NCBI RefSeq assembly: GCF_965638725.1
Contig: NC_134963.1
Coordinates: 17,326,501 to 17,390,500, forward strand
DNA length: 64,000 nt
Source: Aptenodytes patagonicus
Lineage: Eukaryota > Chordata > Aves > Sphenisciformes > Spheniscidae
Direction of reading: 5' to 3'
Both the position numbers and the translations under genes were made by a program. The number at the start of each line of letters is the position of its first letter. The stretch's first letter is position 1. Below the pieces are notes generated by a model. It did not search any database, had not been told where the DNA came from, and saw nothing but the letters and a program-made list of their open reading frames with translations. Below, piece by piece: positions 36,266 to 47,900 of this stretch.

Positions 36266-36925
36266 CTGCTCTTTTTTGGGAAGATGAGCTCTTTGGAAAC
36301 ACTGACCCTACCTGGCGGATTGTCAGAGTTGCAGAGAGACTTGGGAATCTGTCCCTACGTGCGCCAAAATCTCTGCAAGGTGTTTCTTTCCCGTTTCTTT
36401 CCTCTGTGTTCCTTTCCACAGAGGTTTGTCACCTGCTGCCAGTGCTTTGAACACTCCAGCAGTACACTTCCCACTTGGCCTTTGTCCTCCACCACCCTCC
36501 CCAGGTGCCTTGTCCCCCAGCGTGTGCTCCCCCAGCTCAGCAGTCGGAAAGGCACTCGCAGGACACACTGCAGGGGGAGGGAGGGAGGGAGGTTGGTCCA
36601 CAGTCATCACCAGCAGCCTGGGGAGAGCTGGCAGCCCGTCTGTGCATTGCTAGAACCGCTCAGGATGAGGTGGCGAGCAGACATCTGCTCTGTGCATCGA
36701 GCAGACCCTCAGAAGTTATCCTCCAAACAGACTCGTCCCTTTGGGGACGTGTCCTGCCTTCTTTTCTCCCACAGAGAGTTGTGGCGTACAATGAGAAAGC
36801 TGGAGGGTGAGGTAGAAAAGGTGCATGTCCTGGGGCTGTGGGCCTGAGTATATCATCGGTTACCTTCCAGTATACTGACCCTCTGTCGTCTTCTCCTTTT
36901 CTAATGGGCTTTTCATTTCACACGG

Positions 36926-37519
36926 TGTCGTGGTTTAACCCCAGCCAGCAGCTAAGCCCCACACGGCCCCTTGCTCACTCCCCCTTGGTGGGATGAGGGA
37001 GAGAATCGGAAGGGTAAAAGTGAGAAAACTCATGGGTTGAGATAAAGAGAGTTTAACAGGTAAAGCAAAAGCCGTGCGCACAAGCAAAGCAGAACAAGGA
37101 ATTCATTCACTCCTTCCCATGGGCAGGCAGGTGTTCAGCCATCTCCAGGAAAGCAGGGCTCCATCACGCGTAACGGTGACTTGGGAAGACAAACACCATC
37201 GCTCTGAACGTCCCCCCCTTCCTCCTTCTTCCCCCAGTTTTATTGCTGAGCATGACGTCCTGTGGTGTGGACTATCCCTTGGGTCAGTTGGGGTCAGCTG
37301 TCCCAGCTGTGTCCCCTCCCAACTTCTTGTGCCCCCCCAGCCTGCTCGCTGGTGGGGTGGGGTGGGAAGCAGAAAAGGCCTTGACTCTGTGTCAGCACTG
37401 CTCAGCAATAGCTAATACATCCCTGTGTTATCAACACTGTTTCCAGCACAAATCCAAAACACAGCCCCATGCTAGCTGCTATGAAGGAAATTAACTCTAT
37501 CCCAGCCAAAACCAGCACA
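36926..37519 (-). repeat. Solo LTR, ERVL family, with perfect 5-bp target duplication
   Basis: Plus-strand borders are TGTCGTGG (36926) and CCAGCACA (37519), flanked by CACGG at 36921-36925 and again at 37520-37524. The element is related to the provirus LTRs but belongs to another subfamily: it lacks the AAT block and the tRNA-like stretch and carries a different R region. TGACGTCC is kept at 37253-37260. The intact duplication shows that LTR-LTR recombination removed the interior after insertion. Confidence 0.95.
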
Positions 37520-37613
37520 CACGGTATTGTGCAGTAGCGTGTGTTCGCCCACCTGGTGTCATTGAAATGTACCTGAAGTTTTCTTGAGGACTCTGTTAAC
37601 TGCTGGTACGTGT

Positions 37614-38139
37614 ATCACAGAATGATGTAGGTGGGAAGGGACCTTTGGAGGTCTCTAGAGCAGCCTCCCGCTCCAAGCAGGTTCGCTTAGGAGAGGTTGC
37701 TCAGGTCCTCCTCCAGTTGAGCTTCCAGTACCTCCAGGGATGGAGATCCCACAGCCTCTCTGGGCCCTGTTCCAGTACGTGACCCATCTCATGGTCGTTT
37801 TTCTCCCTCATGTACCTAGTTGGAGTTTCCTATGTTCTAACGTGTGCCCGTTGCCTCTTGTCCTATCACCGTGCACCTCTAAGAAGAACCCGGGAGTGTC
37901 CTCTCTGCACCCTCCTATTAGGTAGTTGAAGGCAGCAATTAGGATCCCCACAAGCCTTTGCTGCTCCAGACCGAGTGAACCCAGCTCCCCCCACCTCTCC
38001 TCATGCATCCTGTACTCCCAGCCCCTGGCCATCTCGGTGGCCTCCACTTGATTTGCGTCTGTGTGTCAGTGACCTTTTTTATCTATTTATTTGGGAGCCC
38101 CAAACTGGACACAGTTCTGCAGATGGGGTCTCACCAGGG
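37614..38139 (-). mobile_element. CR1 LINE 3' portion, interrupted by an LTR
   Basis: The plus strand reads the CR1 reverse complement: acagaatgatgtaggtgggaag, the AGCAGCCTCCCGCTCCAAGCAGG-type block, catctcatggtcgttttt and agatggggtctcaccaggg. It stops exactly where the next LTR begins (38140). The continuation of CR1 beyond that LTR was not found, so one side has been lost or is too diverged. Confidence 0.9.
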
Positions 38140-38770
38140 TGCTACCGTAAGTCGGCAGGTGATGAACTCCCTAAGACTCAGTTTGGAGTTTTAGAAAGCA
38201 GGCATTCTTTATTGCGGCGCCGGGGGCTAGGTGGAACTTCCACAAATCAAGCACACCTATGCCAAGTTCACCGTGACATTTATACACAGAAATTACACGG
38301 TAGTACACTCCCAGTTACAATGATTGGTTAGTGATTTGCATATAGTTATAATATCTGCTGTGTCATTCTCTTCTGTTACTACGCTTGCGCAGGGGAAGGG
38401 TCTTCACCTGGGCAAGGGTCGTCTTGACCTGTGGGTGTGTTTTTTAGTATTACAATGAAGGCAGTGCACTTCAGGACACCTTAAAAGTAGGTTTTGTTGC
38501 CAAGTTGGCCAGCTAGATACCTACCTTGCCAGGTTGTCAAATAACTCATCCCATATACAACAGAACCTCGGGGCTCTGGTTATGGTCCAGAGAGTCCAGG
38601 GAACAGGGAATAGGGACTTCAAGCAACCCAGCCTCGAATAGTAAGTAACACAGCAACCTATACATAACGCTACCATAGGGGCTAACTTACAGGAATCAAA
38701 ATGTTCTTATAGTTGATTATTTCACAACGTAAAGACTCAGTAAAACTTAAGATGAAGTTCAACAAGGGCG
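38140..38770 (-). repeat. LTR-like element, copy 1 of a direct pair
   Basis: It starts TGCTACCGTAAGTCGG on the plus strand. On the minus strand AATAAA (plus-strand TTTATT near 38208) lies shortly before that end, as R-U5 would. It is nearly identical to 55017-55655, with differences such as an indel in the ggtccagagagtcc region. The far border is uncertain because similarity fades between 38700 and 38770. It lies inside a CR1 copy. Confidence 0.8.
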
Positions 38771-40193
38771 GAGCAGTTTTTCTGAGGCTCCGTGTTAACT
38801 TTGTCTCCCAACCCTGCCTACACTCTACTGTTTTTTGGATAATAAAATGCAAATTGTTATTCCAGAAGCTTAAGACCTTCTCGTTCCCTGTAGATTGACA
38901 TGAACACCATCTGTTTTTTTTTTTTCCCCCCCAAGAACGCTGTTTGGGATCTACAGATGTTTCCTGAGAGGCAGGAGGAGTCCAGATGCTCCCTAGAAGC
39001 ACCAAAGTGGTGCAAGCGCTTGTCTGAGCCGGGTTCCCCAGGCTGGGCTGCCGTCCGAAGGCAGTGAGCGCTGACCGCCTCATGGTTCATCAAGGAGGAG
39101 CTCTGCATTTTAATGGAAAGGATGTCCTTTGCAGAGCAAAGGGAAATTCTGACCGTCCTGCCCCAAGGAGGCGGATCAGTGTCTGCTCTCGTTGTTTGTT
39201 TAGGTTTTCATTTAGTCAACTAGAAGCCTCTTCTTTTATACCAAAACCTGTTTTTGTGGTTGGCGCAAGAGAACTAATTGGGACATTGTTTTTCCTACAA
39301 ATGTCACTGTTAGGCTTCCGTGGGATAAAAAGTGGCTTTTTTTTGATCATTGCTCAGCTAGGTCGCTGATCGTCAGAGCTTTTCAGTTGTGTCTGTTTTA
39401 GAAGTAAAACGTGCCTGCCCGAAAGGCTCAGGACAGCTATCTAAGAGGGAGTTTCCTCTCAAAAACTGCAGACGAGACTAACGCCGCTGCTGTTGCACTT
39501 CTGTGGCCCTCCAGGAATCACACTCGGTGTGTGTAGCGGAGGAGTGAAAAAATCTCTGGGAATCTGTGCATGAAAGGTGCCTAAAACAAGAATCGGCAAG
39601 CCTGACATCATTGCAGTTTGGGAGAGAGAGGGATGAGCTACCAGGGCCACTGTCAAGGGACTGTCATTAGGCACCAGAGTTAACGCTGACTTGAGAGGCC
39701 TGGGCAGAGCCCCAGACCACTTTGAAAGCAGCTGCAAGACCTGCCACGCGGTAAAGGCCAACTCCTCCGATGCTTTGGGCTCACACTGGAACCCAAAGCG
39801 CTCCAAGCCCCAAAATGCAGCTGCCTCTGAAGTGCAGCAGCAGCAGCAGCAGCAGCAGCGGCCAGTGCAGAGCAGCACGCGGCCGTGGGGAGCTGGAGCA
39901 GGGGGAGGTGGCAGCCCCGGGTGACCCAGAGCAGAGGTGCAGCAGGCAGCTCTGTGGGGCAGAAAGGGAAGGAAAGGAGGTGCTGTAGCGGCCGGGGATC
40001 GACCCCCAGCCTCCCTGGCGGCAGGTCAGACGTCTCCTGGAGCCTCCCCCACAGCTGCGACGCCACCTCTGCAGCACAGCCCCGGCCACCTCCAGCACCC
40101 GCCACCAGCACGGCCTGCCCCTCTGCCCCCCCCCACGCCTGCGCCAGGGCTGGAAAGGGGTTGCCCAGCTGGGGCACACGGGGCACTTTGTGC

Positions 40194-40259
40194 CACGTCA
40201 CGTCACGTCACGTCACGTCACGTCACGTCACGTCACGTCACGTCACGTCACGTCACGTC
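40194..40259. repeat. (CACGT)n pentanucleotide array, about 13 units
   Basis: Sixty-six bases of almost perfect CACGT units with no visible substitution between 40194 and 40258. Each unit junction makes CGTCA, the half-site of the cAMP response element. Confidence 0.97.
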
Positions 40260-40917
40260 CCCCCTTCCCACCTGCAGCTGGGGCCAGTCCCCAGCGTCCC
40301 CAGGGCCTGGCCCAGAGTCCTGCCGTGCGAACGGTGCAGCGACGTGCTGCTGAGCGAGCGTCGCCGCGGCCTCTGAAAGGGGGTCCCTTGTCAGAAGGGT
40401 CACCAACAAGCTGCCCCGTCCCCGCCTGAGGTGCGCTGGCGGGGGTCCCCTCCACAGGCGTCCTCACGGAGGCACCAGGAGACCCCCCGGCACCCCCACG
40501 GGGCAGCTTTCACCAGAGACACCGCAGAGGCCATTCCCTGTCCCCGGGGGTCGGAGTTTGGCCACGTCCCGGCGCACACAGGCAGGAGCCGGTCGCGCTC
40601 GGAGCCACCCGATCAGCTCAAGGCACGACCGTGCCAGTCGGGGGGGGGGTTCCCCCAAACCCGCGGCAGGGCTGTGCCCGCTGGAAGGACGCGGGTACGC
40701 AGGGCTGCCAACGCACCCCTGGGCAGCACGGTCCTGCCCGCCAGCCCCTCGCCACCACCAGCACCCCGAGGAGAGCCCGGCCTCGCCTGCAGCCGCCCCC
40801 CGCCCTGGCACCGCCGCCGGGACCCCCCGCCCCAGGCGGGCACCGGCGCCTCGCCCAGCGGCGGGGCGGGGCGCGGACCTCCGCGCCGCTGGGGGGCGCG
40901 GTCCTCTGCCGCCGCGG

Positions 40918-41066
40918 CTCGTGCTGCTCGGCTGGTCTCGGCTCTGTTCGGCTGGGCTCGGCTGGTCTCGGCTCTGTTCGGCTGGGCTCGGCTCGGCTCG
41001 GCTCTGTTCGGCTCGGCTCTGTTCGGCTGGGCTCGGCTCTGTTCGGCTCGGCTCGGCTCCGACCCC
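40918..41066. repeat. (GGCTC)n pentanucleotide array
   Basis: About 150 bp of GGCTC units interspersed with GGTCT and TGTTC variants. It is the reverse complement of the GAGCC unit in the array at 34340-34615, so the two arrays are inverted relative to each other about 6.3 kb apart. Confidence 0.92.
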
Positions 41067-41872
41067 AGCCCCGGCCCGGCCCCGCCTGAGGCAAGGGCGG
41101 GCGGCGGGCGCGGCAGGGCCGGTGGCCGTGGCGGGGGCTCCTCCCCTCCCGTGGAGCGGTGGGCTGCCGGTGGTCGGCAGCGCCGGGGCTGCCCGGGGGC
41201 CTCGCAGGCCGGCAGCGGGGCTGAGGAGGCGGCGGCGGCATCTCTCCTCTCGGCAGGCCGGGGCGCTGGGCCGGCGTCCGCGGCGGGTCCCGGCCGGCCT
41301 TCCCCCGGCAGGCCCGGCCAGCCCCGGCCCCTCCCTGCCTCCCGCCCCCGGGGCTGCGGGGGCAGCAGGGGACTGCCTCCCGCCGGCGGCTGTCCGGCGG
41401 AGGCCGGGGGGCACCGGGGAGACGTGCGGGTGCGGAGAGAAACGCGTTTCCCCTGGCTGTACCCGCAGGGTCCGCAGGGACCCAGAGCAGCCGGGGGTGT
41501 CCCTCAGAGCCTGGTGTCGGTCACGGGCTGCGACACAGGCCTGCCCGGGCTGTCTTGCCAGCCGGCGGGGCAAGAGGCCTGTAAAGCTTCAGGGACGTTG
41601 GCAGTGAGGTGTCGGGAGCGGTGCAGCTGAAGGCGGGTAGCCGTCAGCTCGAAGTCTGTCCTCTAACCCTGCTCAAAAATACCCTGCTTGATTGGAACGG
41701 ACACGGAATCGGGGGTTTTCTGACTTGTAGGAGATCCTGGCAGGAAACCCCGGTTCTCTCTGCGAATGTCCTCGAGGGGAAAAACTGCGTGTAATCTTTT
41801 GTTCTTGTATGACAGAATGAGAGGTGGTGAAGGGTTTTTAGTAATTTACCTTTGACTCTCCTGCTTCCCTAG

Positions 41873-41997
41873 GCTGGCATTCCGGGAGAAAGAAAGATGT
41901 CATTGAAACCGTTCACCTATCCCTTGCCTGAAACAAGGTTTCTCCATGCAGGCAGGCTTGTGTACAAGTTTAAAATCCGGTACGGCAACTTCAGCAG
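41873..41997 (+). CDS. MAJIN: MAJIN first coding exon
   Basis: The acceptor is ctcctgcttccctag ending at 41872, followed by 24 nt of 5' UTR and ATG at 41897 with A at -3. It encodes MSLKPFTYPLPETRFLHAG and RLVYKFKIRYGNFS. The donor is gtgagc at 41998. The upstream acceptor shows that at least one non-coding exon lies further 5'. Confidence 0.95.
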
Positions 41998-44900
41998 GTG
42001 AGCATGTTAAAGCTGAGAAGTCTACCTGCGGTTTGATGACTGCAGGTAGCAGTGAGTTAATAGGAGACCCTAAATTCAGATCTTGGGGGCTCCTTGTTTC
42101 CTGCCTTCTTTCACTGGCCAGGAAAGGGGTCACGTGAAAGGTGCTACTGCACTTGCACAGGCTGAGCATTGGCCCGAGAGAGTAATTTGAGCTGTAAAAC
42201 ATGCTCCTATTACACTGCCACGTGTGGATGTTGTGCTTCAGTGGAAAAAGAGGCTGTTTGTACTGACAGCATTTTGAAATTTTGTAAGTGTTTACCTGAG
42301 ATGCTCTAGAGCCTTTGTAGTGGTTTAACCCCAGCCGGCCACTAAGCCCCACGCGGCCGCTCGCTCACTGCCCCGCAGTGGGATGAGGGAGAGAATCGGA
42401 AGGGTAAAAGTGAGAAAACTTGTGGGTTGAGATAAAGAGAGTTTAACAGGTAAAGCAAAAGCCGTGCGCACAAGCAAAGCAGAACAAGGAATTCATTCGC
42501 TACTTCCCATGGGCAGGCAGGTGTTCAGCCATCTGCAGGAAAGCAGGGCTCCATCACATGTAACGGTGACTTGGGAAGACAAACGCCATCACTCTGAACG
42601 TCCCCCCCTTCCTCCTTCTTCCCCCAGTTTTATTGCTGAGCATGACGTCCTGTGGTGTGGAATATCCCTTGGGTCAGTTGGGGTCAGCTGTCCCGGCTGT
42701 GTCCCCTCCCAACTTCTTGTGCCCCCCCAGCCTGCTCGCTGGTGGGGTGGGGTGGGAAGCAAAAAAGGCCTTGACGCTGTGTCAGCACTGCTCAGCAGTA
42801 ATGAAAACATCCCTGTGTTACCAACATTCTTTTCAGCACAAATCCAAATCATAGCCTCATACTAGCTGCTGTGGAGAAAATTGACTCTATCCCAGTCAAA
42901 ACCAGTAGAGCCTTGGAGCTCTGTACTCAACGTATGTACTTGTTTCTTGGGCTGTCTGCTGTTAGCAATGTGCCGTTCGCTGGCCTTGCAATCTGGCGCT
43001 CAAGTGTGGGTGTAGGAAGAGTCTTTGGAAGCTCTCACTGGCTGCTGGCAGTAGATGTTTGTTGTGCTCTCGGTATTTTTTCTCTCAAGGTTCCCTTTCC
43101 ACTGCCACTCCTATTTCAGATGTGTTTGTGACAAACCTGTCCTGTTGTTTTGAAAGCGCAGCGTGCCTCTCCTGCGGGCAGAGGGGCTGAGCAGGACTTT
43201 TGGGGTAACTGCGTCTCATTTTCTAGAAGGCACTGTAGTGGCAAGGCTGAGAAATGAGAGTGAAGGGAGAGTATTTTAGTCTGTGGTACCACAGGCGTGC
43301 AAGGAAGAGAAAGGAAAACAGCCTTTGGGTGTGCAGGGGACAATGAATAGGAGGGTTGTGGGAGGTAACAGTTGTGTGGTAAGCCTCGAATAGGAAGTTC
43401 TAGTTAGTAGCCAGCAAAGTAACGAAAGCACAGGGTGCTGAGTAGTCTGGTCAGATGGGGGAGATGCCAAACAAGAAGAGAGGATGATCTTTTAGAGGTG
43501 AAGAAAAGACTTTCCCTGAGGGTATTGCCCTGGAGGAAATCTGCTTGTGTCTGCTGGTCAGGCACACAGCGATGATGGGCAAGTGCTTTTGCGAGTGGGC
43601 AAAACCTTGACCAGCTCACTTGAGGAGCTCTGGAGCTTTTAATTTGAGAGGGGACTCAGAATCCTGGAGGCTGGGGGCTATGGTAATCACAGAAGTTTGA
43701 GCTACTCTGGCAAAAGGAGACGGAGCTGCTGAGGTTTAAGGGTAGTATCCCAAAGCAGGTGCTTATAGGTTGTGTCCTGTGAAGGTCTGTTCTGTAGAGC
43801 TCAGACTTGGTCTGAAAGTTTATGACTTGTTGCTGTGTCAGCCTCTGGTAAGTAATTAATAATGACAGTATTCATAAATATTAATAAAAAACCCCCAAAG
43901 CAGTGGCTGAGCGTAACGTGGCTCCCTGTGTACATCCTTCAAGGCTGTGATCATCAGCAGACAGCAGTTCAAGGTTGATGCCCTCACAGGCTTTTGGGAG
44001 GTCTTACAAACTGTTGAGGTTAAATCTCTTTTCAGATGGTGGCAACCATGCAGAAACGAGGACTGAGATCCTTTTGAGTCGGCAAGTATCCCTGCACGAG
44101 AGAAACCGAAGAGCGTTGTGCCATCCCGACAGCCCTGTTTTCATGCCAGTGAGGCTGCAGCAGGGCTAAAATGCCGTAGGCAATGACTCAAGCATCTGCC
44201 TGTAGAGTGGTTTTATGAGCGTGAGTGGATGTGCTTTTGCAGTCAGACGTGCACAGACGTTGCCAGAGCCTGGGTTTACTCTGGAAGTGACTGCTGTTAG
44301 CTGCAGAAGAACGGAAGAGAATGCGCTATGAACGTCATGCCAGTTAGGCTGTCTCCAGACCTGAAGCTACATTAAACGTCGTGCAACGCTGGTCTCCTTT
44401 TTCCTTTGTGGCAGCAGGCTGGCTCTTTGAAATTGCGTTGCATGACTTTATATTGGGATGAATTGAAACGCAATTGTTTCTTTAGCTTTGGTTATTAGCA
44501 TTTTGCTGGAATAGTGTCAGATCCAGGAGGACTAACCTTCCTCCTTGTTTTGTTCTCTGTGTTGATGTTGGGGAGGAAGATGTGTTGTCTGTCTTGTGGT
44601 GTCGTGTAGTGTTCAGAAGATCCTTGAAATGTTGCTCTTGCCTGTGAGTAAGCTCTTTCCCTCAGCGTAATCCCTTTGGAAGGCGCTGCCAGTAGTGTGC
44701 GTACGTTTCTGAACAGCCTGCAGGCGTGTGGTCTCCTGATGGTAAAGAGAGCACTACGTTTGTTGGAGTTTGGCAGCCTGTCATTGCCCCTGCGTGTCTC
44801 TCGGTTCGTGTGCATTGCAGCACGAGTTCTTGCAGTTCATCGTTCTACTTGAGGGAACAGGACGCGACACTTCTGCAGCACCTTTTGTGTTTCAGAATAA

Positions 44901-47900
44901 CTTCTGGAATTGGTAGTGAGCTCATCAAGTCGGTCTTCATATCAACATGGTCACGCATAGCAAAAGCAACTCCTTTGAGAGCGCAACTCGTGAAAGTCTT
45001 CCCCATCGTGTCATGGTTGTGGTGAATAGCGGGTACTTGTTCAAAGCATCTGGACTCACTCCCGGTTCCTAAGAGAGGGTAAAGGAGTAAGTCCCAAGTG
45101 CCTACATAGCCTTATGCCCAAAGCAATGCTGTCAGTTAGCCTGCAGATTTGGGAGGTGAAACTCCTTTTGCCCACACGAAGATGGTGACCGATCTGGGGA
45201 CAGGTTCCCAAAAGAACGTGGAAAGAGTTGCAAGAGCTGATCCCAGCTGATGATAGAGCTGACTGCCACACAGGCGTGCAGGCTTTTGGTAGAGCGAGGT
45301 CATCTTCACTGAAGGTCTCCTGAATCCCCAGGGAAAACCATGTACCAGAGAACACTTGCACGCCATAATTCCTTACACTCCACTTTATTTACTTACTTCC
45401 AAGTGACGTTTGCGTGATTTGTTTACTTTGTAATGGGTTTGGATTTTCTTTAAGACCTTCCCTCTCCCTGTGCGTTTTACTGTTGGCCGATACCTAGCAG
45501 CAAACAACTTCTGAGAAGCTGGCTTACAAAAGATGTAGTTAATATTTGGGAGCGCGGTTTGATGCAGGCAGTAGACAACTCCCAGCATCACAGGGCCTAG
45601 CTGCAATGCTGTGAAGGCCCGTTCCTCTGCAGGTTTGCCCCGTGGAGGGGATTAAGAGGCACGTCCCGAGGTTCCTTCTTTTAGTGCCTTGAGTAGAACG
45701 GCATGGTGATAGGCTGGAAGACGGAGGTGCTGGTTTGAGGGCACCTTGTCAAAAAACCAGTCCTAAAGGTTACTGAGGATCGACTGGAAAGATCTGATCT
45801 CTCATCCATTGTATCCTCAGACACACAAAATCCAAATGGGCAGAAAGTTCACAAGAAACAGTCCTTGTGGAATACTGGATGTTTTTTAAGAACAATAAAT
45901 TAGGAATTCACCTGCCTGCTAAGCATTTTCTCTGTGCAATGGGAACGATGTTTGATTGGTGTTGAAACTCTCAAAACGAATGTAGCTCCGTTGCTTTTTG
46001 GCTGGGGTGGGACTAACTCTCTCTGTTTGCTTCGCAGCGCTCCTGATCTCGACAACACTGGAAGTGCTGTCAAGGAGTTAGAGGTAGGAGATGAAGCAGG
46101 TCCACGGGACCTTAGCTGAATGTTAGGCTGAGCAAATCTGTTGTTCGTTATGGGACTGAGGACATTTTGTCACATGCAGCATTTCAAGTGCGAGTAACGG
46201 GGAACTTCCCTGGAGAGTACGAGGGTGAAAAAAATGACGTAAACGAAAAATGTCACCAACAGGCAAGAATTAGCGTAGACGAGTCATGCTGTTATTTGAG
46301 ATGTTTTGGAGAAGGTACTGACTGTTAAAACTGGACAAATGAAAACTCCTATTTGTCGAGCTCGTTGCCCCCCGTTCCTTTCTGATTGCTGTTCAGATTC
46401 ATTCTGCAGTAGCACTCTGCCATGGTTTCACGCTCAGCCTCAGACCTGACGACCGCTTTTAACTTCTCAGGCTTGAGTAGCTGTCAAAGCCTCCTCTTGT
46501 TTCAGGAGCTGTGGCAGTGCCGGTGAGCTGGCTTGACAGAGGCTAATCTAATGCTAAATCGCACATGCTTTCCCCGTAGCTGTGGAGCTAGTGGAACCAG
46601 TGGATGTTCATTTAATGATGCCATTACTTGCTTGGTCACAACCGATGAGTTCTGTTGTTGCCATCTTCTTCCTGAGACAGAAGAAAGCCCCTTCCATTCC
46701 CCAGGAAATGAGACAGATACCTTGCCTGCTTAAAAATGCTCCTGTTACTTAATTCTAAAAAACCCTTCAGAGTACAGCAATAGCATTATACATATTGTTG
46801 AAGAAAATGTGCTGATTTTAATTGATATGGAAAATTATTGTTTAACTTTTTTTTTCTTTTTCACTTTTGAAAATATTGAAAAGTATTACTAGAAAAAGTT
46901 TCCCATTTCTAAGGCAGGAGTTTGTTGGGGCTGAATTACAGTTCCCTTGTGCCTGAATTGGGCCGATATTCAGAAAAAGAGGAAGATGTTTATTTTTGGA
47001 ACAGGTCAATCCTACCTGTGTTTTGCTGGAAAAAAGGAGACTTCTTACATTTAAAACTTCTTAAAGTTAAAAGCACACCTCTAGTCTCCATAGTAATGCT
47101 TCTGTGTTTATTCAAGATGAAGATACTCGTTCCCTTCAATTTCTATGAGTCTGTTAGTGCGGTGCACTCTAAGGTGATGGGAGGGAGCGGAGCGAAGAAG
47201 GGGAGGAGGAAAAGCAAAATATCTAGAACCCGCTCTTCCATGATTCATGCAAACTGTAAAGGAATTTTAATTTTTTCCCAAGCCTTGAAACTGTACTTGG
47301 AATAGTGTCAGTGGAATTGTGGCTATATTGTTAATATTCTTCCTTCCTTTCTTTTTTTGGCCTCTCCAGGAAGCGATTCGAGTAATCCTTGGAAATCTTG
47401 ATGATTTACATCCCTTTTCTACAGACCACTTCACTATCTTTCCGTGTATCCTTTCTTTCCTACTCGTAAAAGAAAAGATTCAATGACTTGTACCTGTTGG
47501 GCATTGCTTAATTTGACATTCACGTCTAGTAGTGTCTAAAAGCAGATCTTTAGCTGGAGTGTGACTTCTTTGAGCTTTGCAGTTTGACGTTAACTGAAGA
47601 CCCTCCTCAGTTGTTGCCTTCACCAGAGAACTGCTGTGAAAAGTGTGTTTTGCAGTGTTTTCAGATGAACACCCCTGCGTTCCAAATCAGACTTAGCCAG
47701 AGAAAATGAACGTGTCTATATAAAGTCACAGGAAGCCCAGCTAATGGGATTGCATGCAAAGCTAGTGCATTGTTTCAAAAGGTTAATAAAGCGTAAAACG
47801 CTCCTTACAGGCTCAGCAATGTTGGCCCGCTTGTAGAGAGGACCGCAGTAGTTTTCTTCTAAGGTACGTGAGGATTAAATATTGCAGTTGCTGTAGCGTA

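Larger units (their letters stand above)
34124..36925. other. GC-rich interval between truncated LTR and solo LTR
   Basis: It holds the (GAGCC)n array (34340-34615), a GC-rich CpG-dense stretch to about 35640 with a run of 24 C (35592-35615), and then ordinary sequence with a CR1 3' end at 36205-36265. Long ORFs here are products of base composition and pentamer repetition. I recognise no gene. Confidence 0.5.
38771..41872. other. Upstream region of MAJIN
   Basis: It contains a (CAG)8-type run at 39833-39859, the (CACGT)n array at 40194-40259, and a CpG-dense stretch from about 40430 to 41600 with the (GGCTC)n array (40918-41066). The CpG-dense part is a plausible promoter with a non-coding first exon for MAJIN, since the ATG exon is preceded by a splice acceptor. 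The first exon itself could not be placed. Confidence 0.5.

Noticed and set aside
40194-40259. CRISPR-like or coding repeat
   Set aside because: Uniform 5-bp units without spacers; a simple pentanucleotide array.
40431-41630. Long ORFs on both strands (up to 399 codons) in the GC-rich block before MAJIN
   Set aside because: These are products of base composition and the (GGCTC)n array, with no domains and equally long frames on the opposite strand.
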